Shown here: positions 26,387-33,666 of the stretch, in pieces | Layout: each line of letters opens with the position of its first letter | Position numbering within the stretch: position 1 is the stretch's first letter | Origin: Desulfobulbaceae bacterium UBA2276 | GTDB lineage: Bacteria; Desulfobacterota; Desulfobulbia; Desulfobulbales; Desulfocapsaceae | Direction of reading: 5' to 3' | Assembly (NCBI GenBank): GCA_002347085.1 | Contig: DDWW01000060.1 | Location: 1-47,079, forward strand | DNA: 47,079 nucleotides | The notes under the pieces: generated by a model | The model's database searches: none | What the model was told of the DNA's origin: nothing | The model's input: the letters and a program-made list of their open reading frames with translations, nothing else | Position numbers and translations under genes: made by a program

Positions 26387-26450
26387 TATCCCGCTTATCG
26401 GGGTTCGACATCTTCATCAATATCAGTTGTGGCCTTTTTTTTCCATGAGA

Positions 26451-27446
26451 TTATGAGAACATGTCACGATTTCTGGCAATCAGAGCGGCCAGCTCCACGG
26501 CGGCGGCGAGGCTGGCCGGGTCAGCCAATCCTTTGCCGGCAATATCGTAGGCCGTGCCATGATCAACAGAGGTGCGGACTATGGGCAGACCAAGTGTGAC
26601 ATTGACCCCATCCTGAAAATGAAGCAGTTTAAACGGAATCAGGCCCTGATCATGATACATGCAGACGACCGCCTCAAACATCCCCTGCGCGGCCTTAAAA
26701 AAAATGGTATCAGGGGGAAACGGCCCCTGCACCAAAATTCCGGCTGCCCGCATGGCATTGATGGCGGGAAGAATAACATCTTCTTCTTCATGGCCAAAAA
26801 GGCCAGCTTCTCCGGCGTGGGGGTTAAGCGCGGCTACTGCAATTCGTGGAGCGGGGATACCAAAATCTCGACGCAGGGCCGTATCGGTGGTCTGGATAAG
26901 GGTAGCCAAGCTCTCTTTATTGAGGCGAGCCGGCACCTCAAGCAAGGGACAATGGATGGTAGCCAAGGTAACACGCAAGGTGCTCCCCGCCATCATCATG
27001 ACGTAATTTGAACTCCCGGTAAGTGCGGCCAGCATTTCGGTGTGCCCGGGAAAGTTGTATCCGGCGCGATTCAGACTGGCCTTGGAGATGGGACAGGTGA
27101 CCATGGCCGCAAAGATTCTCTCGGTGATAAGGCTGACCGCCTTCTCAATATAGGCAACCATGGCCTTGCCGGTGGAAAGAGTGGGTTGGCCCCAGATCAG
27201 GGTATCGACATTGAGGGAGGACAATTCAAGTACCGGGATTTTCCCGGCTTCAATGAGAAGACCTGGGGTCCATGACTGAAATTCAGTATCGATCTCTAAT
27301 TCATTCGCGCAACGGCGCAGGACACCAAGGTCTCCCAGGACGACCGGCTGGTATTCTGAAAAGCTGCCGGCCTGCGCGAAAAATTTTATGAGTATCTCTG
27401 GTCCAATTCCGACCGGACAGCCCATGGTGATGGCAATGTGACGCAT
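26451..27446 (-). CDS. pdxA: 4-hydroxythreonine-4-phosphate dehydrogenase (PdxA family)
   Basis: A 331-residue enzyme that oxidises 4-phosphohydroxy-L-threonine in the DXP-dependent pyridoxal phosphate pathway. Metal and substrate sites are recognisable: GHTEML (about 133-138), MYHDQGLIPFK (about 264-274) and SVDHGTAYDIAGKG (about 291-304). The N-terminal motif reads MGCPVGIGPE where most members have GDPAGIGPE; Cys and Val replace Asp and Ala. It stands alone between two repeat-filled gaps. PdxA2-type paralogs of other pathways exist, so pdxA is the best call but not certain. Confidence 0.92.
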   Translation of the reverse strand: MRHIAITMGCPVGIGPEILIKFFAQAGSFSEYQPVVLGDLGVLRRCANELEIDTEFQSWTPGLLIEAGKIPVLELSSLNVDTLIWGQPTLSTGKAMVAYIEKAVSLITERIFAAMVTCPISKASLNRAGYNFPGHTEMLAALTGSSNYVMMMAGSTLRVTLATIHCPLLEVPARLNKESLATLIQTTDTALRRDFGIPAPRIAVAALNPHAGEAGLFGHEEEDVILPAINAMRAAGILVQGPFPPDTIFFKAAQGMFEAVVCMYHDQGLIPFKLLHFQDGVNVTLGLPIVRTSVDHGTAYDIAGKGLADPASLAAAVELAALIARNRDMFS

Positions 27447-27610
27447 AGGATTTTTCAGGCATCAAGGGATGTTGTTCTTCAGCCATTGTCAATAAATAAC
27501 ATGGCGCTTGGGTATTTATGACTCTTCAAAACAGCATGAGGATTCGTAACGAACTATTCAAGCAAGCACTGTTTATTTGATAATTGTCGAGTACATATTC
27601 TCGGCCAGAC

Positions 27611-27661
27611 GCCTCTTCCCAGAAACAGCCGGAAAAGGGTTGGCTGTTTCTGGGAAGAGGC
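27611..27661. terminator. 20-bp perfect hairpin between yraN and pdxA
   Basis: GCCTCTTCCCAGAAACAGCC pairs perfectly with its complement at 27642-27661 around an 11-base loop. It directly precedes the 61-nt palindrome. No T-run follows on the minus strand. Its arms do not match the GCCGTTAC family. Confidence 0.6.
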
Positions 27662-27666
27662 ATATA

Positions 27667-27727
27667 AGGTGCCGTAATGAAATAAGCAAAGAAGCACTGC
27701 TTCTTTGCTTATTTCATTACGGCACCT
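27667..27727. repeat. Perfect 61-nt palindrome abutting the yraN stop codon
   Basis: Thirty bases from AGGTGCCGTAATGAAATAAG are repeated exactly in inverse around a single central C. The right edge overlaps two bases of the yraN stop codon. The outer part (GCCGTAATGAAATAA) matches the palindrome family seen at 41891 (GCCGTTATGAAATAA). It could fold into an uninterrupted hairpin in RNA or a cruciform in DNA, and probably ends the ribosomal operon transcript. Confidence 0.85.
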
Positions 27728-28214
27728 AAAATCCATCGCTCAGATCAAAGGCGTTAGGGATGAGTTCAATCAAGGGTGGGCCGTTATCAGGGAGGAGAAT
27801 GGCCACCACATCAAACCGGGCCGCGACCTCTGCCAGTTTATTTTTTGCCAGATACTCCAGGGCCACCTTGCTGATCTGGAGCTGTTTTTTTCTGGTGACG
27901 GCCTCGCTGGGATGGCTGAACAGATCATTTTTTCTGGTCTTGACCTCGACAAAGACCAAGGTCTTGGCTTGTTGAGTGACATGGTGGGCGATAATATCAA
28001 TCTCCCCGTAACAATTCCGGTAATTTCGTTCAATGATGCGATAGCCCGCACCCCGTAGGTACTCCGCTGCTAACTCTTCACCCTTTTGGCCGAGAACATT
28101 TCTCCTGTTATTAGGCAAGTGGGGAAGATTACTCGAAAGAGTGGACGAATCAGACAAATTCCTTAACCCCTCTAAAGGTAACGCGATGGCATGGTGCCGG
28201 ACCATATCTGGCAA
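27726..28214 (-). CDS. yraN: YraN family (UPF0102) putative nuclease
   Basis: A protein of up to 162 residues with a restriction-endonuclease-like core: GQKGEELAAEYL, then YGEIDII (Asp of the active site), then FVEVKTRK (ExK). The family normally begins about ten residues before GQKGE, so the first 30 residues, which lie inside rnhB in another frame (65-base overlap), may not be translated. A TTG at 28118 is an alternative start, but no good ribosome binding site is seen for either. The gene is the last of the rpsP-rplS operon and its stop touches a perfect palindrome. Confidence 0.85.
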   Translation of the reverse strand: MPDMVRHHAIALPLEGLRNLSDSSTLSSNLPHLPNNRRNVLGQKGEELAAEYLRGAGYRIIERNYRNCYGEIDIIAHHVTQQAKTLVFVEVKTRKNDLFSHPSEAVTRKKQLQISKVALEYLAKNKLAEVAARFDVVAILLPDNGPPLIELIPNAFDLSDGF

Positions 28215-28830
28215 TGGCCTGCCGATGTTCTCGGGTGGGATATCCTTTGTTTTGCGCGAGATTGTAGGCGGGAAACTCTGCGGCCAGCTTCTCCATGATT
28301 GCGTCCCGTGTTACCTTGGCGAGAATGGAGGCGGCGGCTATTGAAGCACTCTTCGATTCGCCCCGAATCAAGGTATGCTGGGGGGTGTCCAGGGGAATCG
28401 TGAACTTACCATCAATGAGCAGAAAGTCGGGTGCTCTTGCGGTAAGACTGGCCTGATTTTCTACCGCCCTTTTCATGGCCAGGAGAGATGCCTGCAGGAT
28501 GTTGATACGATCAATGGTGGCGGAGGAGACAATGCCCACACCGGTCAAGGCCCCAACTTCCGTGAGGGTTCGGGCCAGAAGGCAACGTCTGCGGTGGGAA
28601 AGTTTTTTGGAATCAAGGTACAGAGAAGAATCGCACTCGAGTGGTAAAACTACACAGGCAGCGACCACTGGTCCAGCCAGTGGCCCTCTGCCTGCTTCGT
28701 CCAGCCCGGCGACACAAGAGAAACCTCTGGTGTACAGGGTGCGTTCAAAGAGAAAGGTATCATCCGTATCCGGGACAACGGAGGAAAGAATGAGGAGCCG
28801 TTGCGAAAGAGCCACAACATTTTCGACCAT
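28150..28830 (-). CDS. rnhB: Ribonuclease HII
   Basis: A protein of up to 226 residues that cuts RNA in RNA-DNA hybrids and removes single ribonucleotides from DNA. It has GLDEAGRGPLAGPV (catalytic Asp and Glu, about 42-55), then LLIDGKF and SIAAASILAKVTRD. The family usually starts closer to the GLDEAG motif; here about 40 residues precede it. The ATG at 28830 and the codons after it lie within a palindrome of the GGAGCCGTT family (28793-28845), so the N-terminus may be created by the repeat or be mis-set. No better in-frame ATG is available. Confidence 0.93.
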   Translation of the reverse strand: MVENVVALSQRLLILSSVVPDTDDTFLFERTLYTRGFSCVAGLDEAGRGPLAGPVVAACVVLPLECDSSLYLDSKKLSHRRRCLLARTLTEVGALTGVGIVSSATIDRINILQASLLAMKRAVENQASLTARAPDFLLIDGKFTIPLDTPQHTLIRGESKSASIAAASILAKVTRDAIMEKLAAEFPAYNLAQNKGYPTREHRQAIARYGPAPCHRVTFRGVKEFV

Positions 28831-28845
28831 TTCATTACGACTCCT
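28793..28845. repeat. GGAGCCGTT-family palindrome at the rnhB start
   Basis: AGGAGCCGTTGCGAAA (28793-28808) faces TTTCATTACGACTCCT (28830-28845), pairing at about 13 of 16 positions. TTATGCC follows, the complement of the GGCATAA flank seen elsewhere. It covers the apparent start codon of rnhB, the only copy that enters a coding region. Confidence 0.65.
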
Positions 28846-28923
28846 TATGCCATTTCCGCCATGAGAATGACAGAATTATTTTTTTATAATGGCACTCTTC
28901 AAACCATTGCAAGGCATTGTATA

Positions 28924-29295
28924 TCAGGCCTTATCAACAGAAGGAGCCTGATACAAACGCTCACGGATACGTGCTGCCTTACCACGTCGGTCACGCAGAT
29001 AGTAAAGGCGTGAACGCCGAACCCGACCATGGCTGATAACCTCGATCTGCTCGATTCTTGGGTTATGCAGGGCAAAGGTCTTTTCCACGCCAATACCATG
29101 CGATACCTTGCGAACAGTATAAGAGGCATCCATGGTGCCGTTTTTGCGTTTGATGACCACGCCCTGAAACATCTGTACCCGTTCCTTGTTGCCTTCAACA
29201 ATCCGAATATGGACCTTTACGGTATCGCCGGAACGAAAATCAGGGTGATCAAAACGCATTTGTTCCTGATTGATTCTATCAATTATTAAGCTCAT
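28924..29295 (-). CDS. rplS: 50S ribosomal protein L19
   Basis: A 123-residue ribosomal protein at the 30S-50S interface. It matches the family throughout: FRSGDTVKVHIRIVEGNKERVQ, FQGVVIKRKN, SYTVRKVSHGIGVEKTF and RRSRLYYLRDRRGKAARI. Length and start are normal. It sits in the canonical order trmD, SPOUT methyltransferase, rplS, rnhB. Confidence 0.98.
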   Translation of the reverse strand: MSLIIDRINQEQMRFDHPDFRSGDTVKVHIRIVEGNKERVQMFQGVVIKRKNGTMDASYTVRKVSHGIGVEKTFALHNPRIEQIEVISHGRVRRSRLYYLRDRRGKAARIRERLYQAPSVDKA

Positions 29296-29446
29296 AATGT
29301 TACTCTACGTTAAATGATGTTGAAGGGATAGTTGCTTGTTGCTCTTTTTTAGAAAATCTCAAAAAATTGTTTTTTCAAGATTCTTATTAACTCGTTACTT
29401 TGCTTAGCCTGTTAACTCTTTAGTCGTGAGCTAACCACCTGTTCTC

Positions 29447-30040
29447 TTATAATTCCTCCTGGATGCCAAGGAGCCGATCCAGGATGATCGAGACCGCTGA
29501 GCGTACGGAAAGATGATTATAGTCGGTTGTACTCTCAATAGGAGGCAGGGTATAATCCGCTGTCTCGGTGAGCTCCGGGGCCAACCCATGAGCAGTGCCA
29601 AAGAGGAGGAGAATCGGCTCTCCGGCCTCAATACGCCTGCGGGTTTCCCGGTAGCTGATACTGTTTTTCTGGACCCGGGCGCTGGTAGTCAGAATCAGGG
29701 GCCGCCGACCTCTTTGTTCAGTAACCTGGGCAATGGTTGCGGCCAGTGACTCAGTAATTTTTACTCGGTCCAGGGCAGCCTTACGGGCAGGATTATATGT
29801 AGCCCCATGTCCTGTCTGCCAGTGACCAAGGATCTCTGCAACCAGTGCTTGCTGGTCACCATAAGGGGTGACGATATAGTAATGATCAACCCCAAATGTT
29901 CTTGCCGCTCTGGCGATATCATGGATATCGAGATTCGTTACTGCCGAACCTATGGTCTCGCCGGTCTTGTTAATAACCGGATAATGGATAAGAGCGATAT
30001 CAAGGGCAATACTTTGCGTTTTCTGTCTTTCCTTACTCAT
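29447..30040 (-). CDS. TrmD-linked SPOUT RNA methyltransferase (PF09936 family)
   Basis: A 197-residue member of the small SPOUT-type family found next to or fused with trmD in deltaproteobacteria and Thermotogae. It shows ALIHYPVINKTGE near the N-terminus, a middle GVDHYYIVTPYG, and the SAM-site knot LLLFGTAHGLAPE and SVRSAVSIILDRLLG near the C-terminus. The exact RNA target is not known to me. Its ATG overlaps the trmD stop by 4 bases (ATGA), so the two are made together. Confidence 0.86.
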   Translation of the reverse strand: MSKERQKTQSIALDIALIHYPVINKTGETIGSAVTNLDIHDIARAARTFGVDHYYIVTPYGDQQALVAEILGHWQTGHGATYNPARKAALDRVKITESLAATIAQVTEQRGRRPLILTTSARVQKNSISYRETRRRIEAGEPILLLFGTAHGLAPELTETADYTLPPIESTTDYNHLSVRSAVSIILDRLLGIQEEL

Positions 30041-30798
30041 TTACAGTCAATCGCTAACGCCTCTATCTTCTGATATAACCCATACTTCTGCAGCAATTTC
30101 TTTTCACTTTTACTAAAATCAACCTGACTTAATAACTCTGGACGTCGGTCTATGGTGCGACGTACTGATTCCAGAAATCGATAGTGCTCAATTGCCTCAT
30201 GATTACCAGACAGAAGGATCTCCGGTATCTCCTGCCCCGCAAAGACCCGTGGTCGGGTGTATTGCGGATGCTTGAGCAGATTCCTGCTGAAGGTATCCTT
30301 TGTCGCTGATTCTGAACAGCCAAGAACTCCCGGTAGGAGCCGGGTTACAGAATCAATAACAATCATGGCTGCAAGCTCACCACCGGTCAGGATATAATCA
30401 CCAACCGAGATCTCATCATCAACGGACGCGGTCACAAATCGCTCATCAACCCCTTCGTACCGGCCGCAAACCAGTATCAGATGAGACAAGGAACTGAGCT
30501 CTTCGGCAACCTTCTGGGTATAAGCACGTCCTTGCGGGCTGAGCAGTATGACCCTGCCTGGACCATTTTCCTTGAGTACCGCACCCAGAGCCGCAGTCAA
30601 GGGCTCCGGTTTCATGACCATTCCTTCACCGCCGCCAAAGGGCCGGTCGTCGGTCATGGTATGTTTATCCTCGGCAAAGTCACGGATATCCGTAATATTT
30701 ATACGGATTTTGTTATCCTGCCTGGCCCGGCGAATTATAGATTCATTGAGCGGTGATTCTATAAGCCCTGGAAATATGGTCAATACATCAAAAATCAT
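30037..30798 (-). CDS. trmD: tRNA (guanine-N1-)-methyltransferase
   Basis: A 253-residue SPOUT enzyme that methylates G37 in tRNAs reading CNN and related codons and so prevents frameshifts. The family start MIFDVLTIFPG is at 30798; a GTG at 30813 sharing a base with the rimM stop is the alternative. Further motifs are DDRPFGGGEGMVMKPEP, the knot LILVCGRYEGVDERF and EISVGDYILTGGELAAM. It has the usual neighbours rimM upstream and rplS downstream. Confidence 0.97.
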   Translation of the reverse strand: MIFDVLTIFPGLIESPLNESIIRRARQDNKIRINITDIRDFAEDKHTMTDDRPFGGGEGMVMKPEPLTAALGAVLKENGPGRVILLSPQGRAYTQKVAEELSSLSHLILVCGRYEGVDERFVTASVDDEISVGDYILTGGELAAMIVIDSVTRLLPGVLGCSESATKDTFSRNLLKHPQYTRPRVFAGQEIPEILLSGNHEAIEHYRFLESVRRTIDRRPELLSQVDFSKSEKKLLQKYGLYQKIEALAIDCK

Positions 30799-30812
30799 AG
30801 TGCCAACTGACA

Positions 30813-31367
30813 CTAATCCGTACTGTCGCCGGAGTTGATCTCCAGAAGTCCGGGTGGAGGCTCGATTACAATCTTTTCCGCATCATGATGGATGACAATG
30901 GTATCAAGAATGGGAATCAGATATTCATTATCAGCATCCTGTACCACCAGAAGGTCCTGGACACCATTGGAAGAGATGCTGGTTACGATGCCAAGTCTGC
31001 GCCCATCGGTAGTTATGACCGGCAGACCTTCCATCTGGTAGAGATAAAACTCATCTTCGTTGAGTTGCGGCAGATCCTCTTTACGAATCAAAACCCCCAT
31101 ACCGGATATCGCCTCGGCTCCATTGCGATCATTAACCGAGGCCAGCAGTACAATGGCGAATTTTCCTTTTATCCGGCACTTTTCAACGGCATAGCTCGGG
31201 GAAAGTTTTCCGGCAGGTGAGACCAGAACTACTTTTTTATAGCCCTCGATATTTTCCGGTTGTCCAGCAAAAGAAAAGATCTTTACTTCACCCTTCAGGC
31301 CTTGGGGTTCACTGATCTTCCCGATCAGGATATAGGTCTCAACGGGATAAGGATAATCGTCGGTCAT
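30813..31367 (-). CDS. rimM: Ribosome maturation factor RimM
   Basis: A 184-residue 16S rRNA processing factor for 30S head assembly. The N-terminal RimM domain begins at ILIGKISEPQGLKGEVKIF (about 14-31) and the C-terminal PRC barrel includes DEFYLYQMEGLPVIT and LLVVQDADNEYLIP. The start at 31367 fits the family length; an upstream in-frame extension to 31436 would run into the khpA gene and is not supported. Confidence 0.95.
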   Translation of the reverse strand: MTDDYPYPVETYILIGKISEPQGLKGEVKIFSFAGQPENIEGYKKVVLVSPAGKLSPSYAVEKCRIKGKFAIVLLASVNDRNGAEAISGMGVLIRKEDLPQLNEDEFYLYQMEGLPVITTDGRRLGIVTSISSNGVQDLLVVQDADNEYLIPILDTIVIHHDAEKIVIEPPPGLLEINSGDSTD

Positions 31368-31380
31368 GGCTTGTCGGATA

Positions 31381-31611
31381 TTATTCCAGAATATCAAGCC
31401 GTGAACGCTTGTTCTCCTTCCCGGCTCTGACCGCAAGCAGAGAACGCATCGCCCTTGCGGTCCGACCCTGTTTGCCGATCACCTTGCCAAGATCTTCCTT
31501 GGCGACAGCCAGAGAGATAGTGACGGTATCATCTTCCTCGCTCATGGTAACCGCAACCACCTCGGGACTATCCACCAGTGACCTGGCAATATGAGAGACT
31601 AATTCTTGCAT
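31381..31611 (-). CDS. khpA: KH-domain RNA-binding protein KhpA
   Basis: A 76-residue single KH-domain protein with the GKVIGKQGRTARAMRSLL core (about 41-58, the GxxG loop is GKQG). Members bind RNA with KhpB in many bacteria and affect cell division and envelope genes. It lies 6 bases after rpsP and 13 before rimM, the standard place in this operon. Confidence 0.93.
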   Translation of the reverse strand: MQELVSHIARSLVDSPEVVAVTMSEEDDTVTISLAVAKEDLGKVIGKQGRTARAMRSLLAVRAGKENKRSRLDILE

Positions 31612-31617
31612 GGCCCG

Positions 31618-31863
31618 TTATTCAGCAACCGGAGCTTTAGCGATCAAACTCTGCACGGTAGTCGAAGGTAAGGCACCTTTTCCTATCCAAGCCTGGAGTT
31701 TAACGGTGTTTATCTTGATATCGGCCGGATTCTGCATAGGATCATAGGTGCCCACGATATCAAGGAACTTGCCATCACGCTGACGCTCACTGTCGGCAAC
31801 CACAATACGATAAAACGGGTGTTTCTTTCTGCCAAGCCTGGTTAAACGAATTCGAACTGCCAT
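31618..31863 (-). CDS. rpsP: 30S ribosomal protein S16
   Basis: An 81-residue ribosomal protein. MAVRIRLTRLGRKKHPFYRI and GTYDPM identify it. A strong AGAGGAG lies before the ATG. It heads the rpsP-khpA-rimM-trmD run. The gap to ffh upstream contains a family palindrome, so rpsP may have its own promoter or processing site. Confidence 0.98.
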   Translation of the reverse strand: MAVRIRLTRLGRKKHPFYRIVVADSERQRDGKFLDIVGTYDPMQNPADIKINTVKLQAWIGKGALPSTTVQSLIAKAPVAE

Positions 31864-31980
31864 TCCTGATAACTCCTCTGAAATATTAAAAAACGATAAT
31901 TAAAGCCTTAACGCCCGAGTTGTTTTTAAGCCGTTGTTAAAAAAATAACCGGAACATTGTCTTGCTGTGCCCAACATAAA

Positions 31981-32030
31981 GAGCCGTATCGAAAGGGGGA
32001 AAACCACATTGGTTACCCCGCAACGGTTCC
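31981..32030. repeat. GAGCCGT-family palindrome between ffh and rpsP
   Basis: GAGCCGTATCGAAAGGGG faces CCCCGCAACGGTTC, with a further inner pairing of AACC and GGTT. It ends at the ffh stop codon (32030). As with the palindromes at yraN and secA, it touches a gene end. Confidence 0.6.
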
Positions 32031-33385
32031 TAATTCTTACGTAATCCCTTCGGAAGCTTCCGTCTCTTCTGACCAGTGATAAGACCTGGCTTGCCGCGCA
32101 TTTTCTGCATCATCTTCAACATGGTCGCATAACTCTTGATCACTCTATTGACATCAGCGACATCCGTGCCGGAACCGGTTGCGATCCGTTGCCGGCGACT
32201 GGTATTGATAATGGCGTAATTGTGTCGCTCTTGTCTGGTCATAGAGCGGATAATGGCCTCGGTCTTGGACAGCTCTTTCTCGTTGGGCTGAGGCGCATCT
32301 TTCAACTGTTTGAGCTTATTGATCCCGGGAATCATGCTCAAGATCTGCTCCAGCGACCCCATCTTTTTGATCTGCTGGATCTGGTCGAGAAAGTCTTCCA
32401 GGGTAAAGGTATTCTGCCGCAGTTTGTTGACTAATTTATCGGCCTGTTTCTTGTCGACAACGGCCTCGGCCTTTTCAATCAGGGTAAGGACATCGCCCAT
32501 GCCCAGGATCCGTGAAGCCGTCCGATCAGGGTGAAAGATTTCGAGTGCGTCTAAGCCTTCACCAACACCGGCAAACTTGATGGGCTTCCCGGTGATACTC
32601 TTGATGGACAGGGCCGCCCCGCCTCGGGCATCACCTTCCATCTTGGTAAGGACTATACCGGTTATTTCGAGATCGTGATTAAACTTACTGGCAACCGTAA
32701 CCGCATCTTGCCCGGTCATGGCATCAGCCACGAAAAGGATTTCCGCAGGTTGGACGGCGGCCTGGATCTCTTTGAGCTCACCCATGAGCAGCTCGTCGAC
32801 ATGCAGACGACCAGCGGTATCAATGATCACGGTGTCGTAATTCTTTTCCTTGGCTACCGCTACCGCCTGGCGACAGATATCAACCGGCTTGGCCTCGGCA
32901 ACGGAAGGATGCACGGGGACATCAATCTTCCCGCCCAGGATCTGAAGCTGTTCAATGGCAGCTGGACGATAGACATCGGCTGGGACAAGATATGGCCTTC
33001 TCCCCTTGATCTTGAGCATCCGCGCAAGCTTGCCCGAGGTGGTCGTCTTACCCGAGCCCTGCAACCCAGCCATCATGATGACGACCGGCTGGCGACCATC
33101 AAGACGAATTTGTTCCGTAGTAGTGCCCAGCAGGGCTACTAATTCATCATGGACGATCTTGATAATCTGCTGGCCCGGAGACAGTGCCTGACTGACCTCA
33201 ATCCCCACAGCCTTCTCGGTCACCGTGGCAAGAAACTGTTTGACCACATTGAGGTTGACATCGGCCTCAAGGAGGGCCATGCGCACTTCCCGCATGGAAT
33301 CCTGAATGTTTTCTTCAGTCAGTTTGCCGTGGCCACGGAGTTTTTTAAAGACCCCTTCCAGCCTGTCTGTCAGATTCTCAAACAT
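32030..33385 (-). CDS. ffh: Signal recognition particle protein Ffh
   Basis: A 451-residue GTPase that with 4.5S RNA brings nascent membrane proteins to FtsY and the Sec translocon. The NG domain has the P-loop GLQGSGKTTTSGKLA (about 105-119), DTAGRLHVDE and TKMEGDARGGAALS. The methionine-rich M domain (about 330-430) has RRQRIATGSGTDVADVNRVI. Length is normal. No clear ribosome binding site precedes the ATG. Confidence 0.98.
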   Translation of the reverse strand: MFENLTDRLEGVFKKLRGHGKLTEENIQDSMREVRMALLEADVNLNVVKQFLATVTEKAVGIEVSQALSPGQQIIKIVHDELVALLGTTTEQIRLDGRQPVVIMMAGLQGSGKTTTSGKLARMLKIKGRRPYLVPADVYRPAAIEQLQILGGKIDVPVHPSVAEAKPVDICRQAVAVAKEKNYDTVIIDTAGRLHVDELLMGELKEIQAAVQPAEILFVADAMTGQDAVTVASKFNHDLEITGIVLTKMEGDARGGAALSIKSITGKPIKFAGVGEGLDALEIFHPDRTASRILGMGDVLTLIEKAEAVVDKKQADKLVNKLRQNTFTLEDFLDQIQQIKKMGSLEQILSMIPGINKLKQLKDAPQPNEKELSKTEAIIRSMTRQERHNYAIINTSRRQRIATGSGTDVADVNRVIKSYATMLKMMQKMRGKPGLITGQKRRKLPKGLRKN

Positions 33386-33604
33386 AAATACGTCTATTTA
33401 TACAAAATAATACTCTCATGACCTTCAAGAGTTACTGACAATGAGAGTAAATGAATAAAAAAAAGTTTGCAAGAATTTCTAATATATCGGCATCGAAGCC
33501 AAAAAATACGAATATTTTTCAAAAAAAGTAATTCCAGATTACCTTAAAGGAGATAGAAAATAATAGAAAAAGTGAAATCTGTCAAGCAGGGAACGAGGGG
33601 AAAC

Positions 33605-33639
33605 GGAAAAAGGCTCAGAAGGTGTTTTTTTCTCCTGAG
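33605..33639 (-). terminator. Probable intrinsic terminator of the sensor kinase
   Basis: On the minus strand CTCAGGAG and CTTCTGAG form an 8-bp stem (one G-T pair) with a 10-base loop, followed by CCTTTTT. It lies about 28 bases after the kinase stop. Confidence 0.6.
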
Positions 33640-33666
33640 ACATTGAGAAGGATGTTAAAATGTACG

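Larger units (their letters stand above)
26063..26450. other. Intergenic region with the second 154-bp element and a long hairpin
   Basis: This gap between tmk and pdxA (both minus) holds the copy of the dispersed element (26107-26261) and a long hairpin (26330-26386). No gene is seen. The tmk promoter should lie within or next to the repeated element. Confidence 0.7.
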
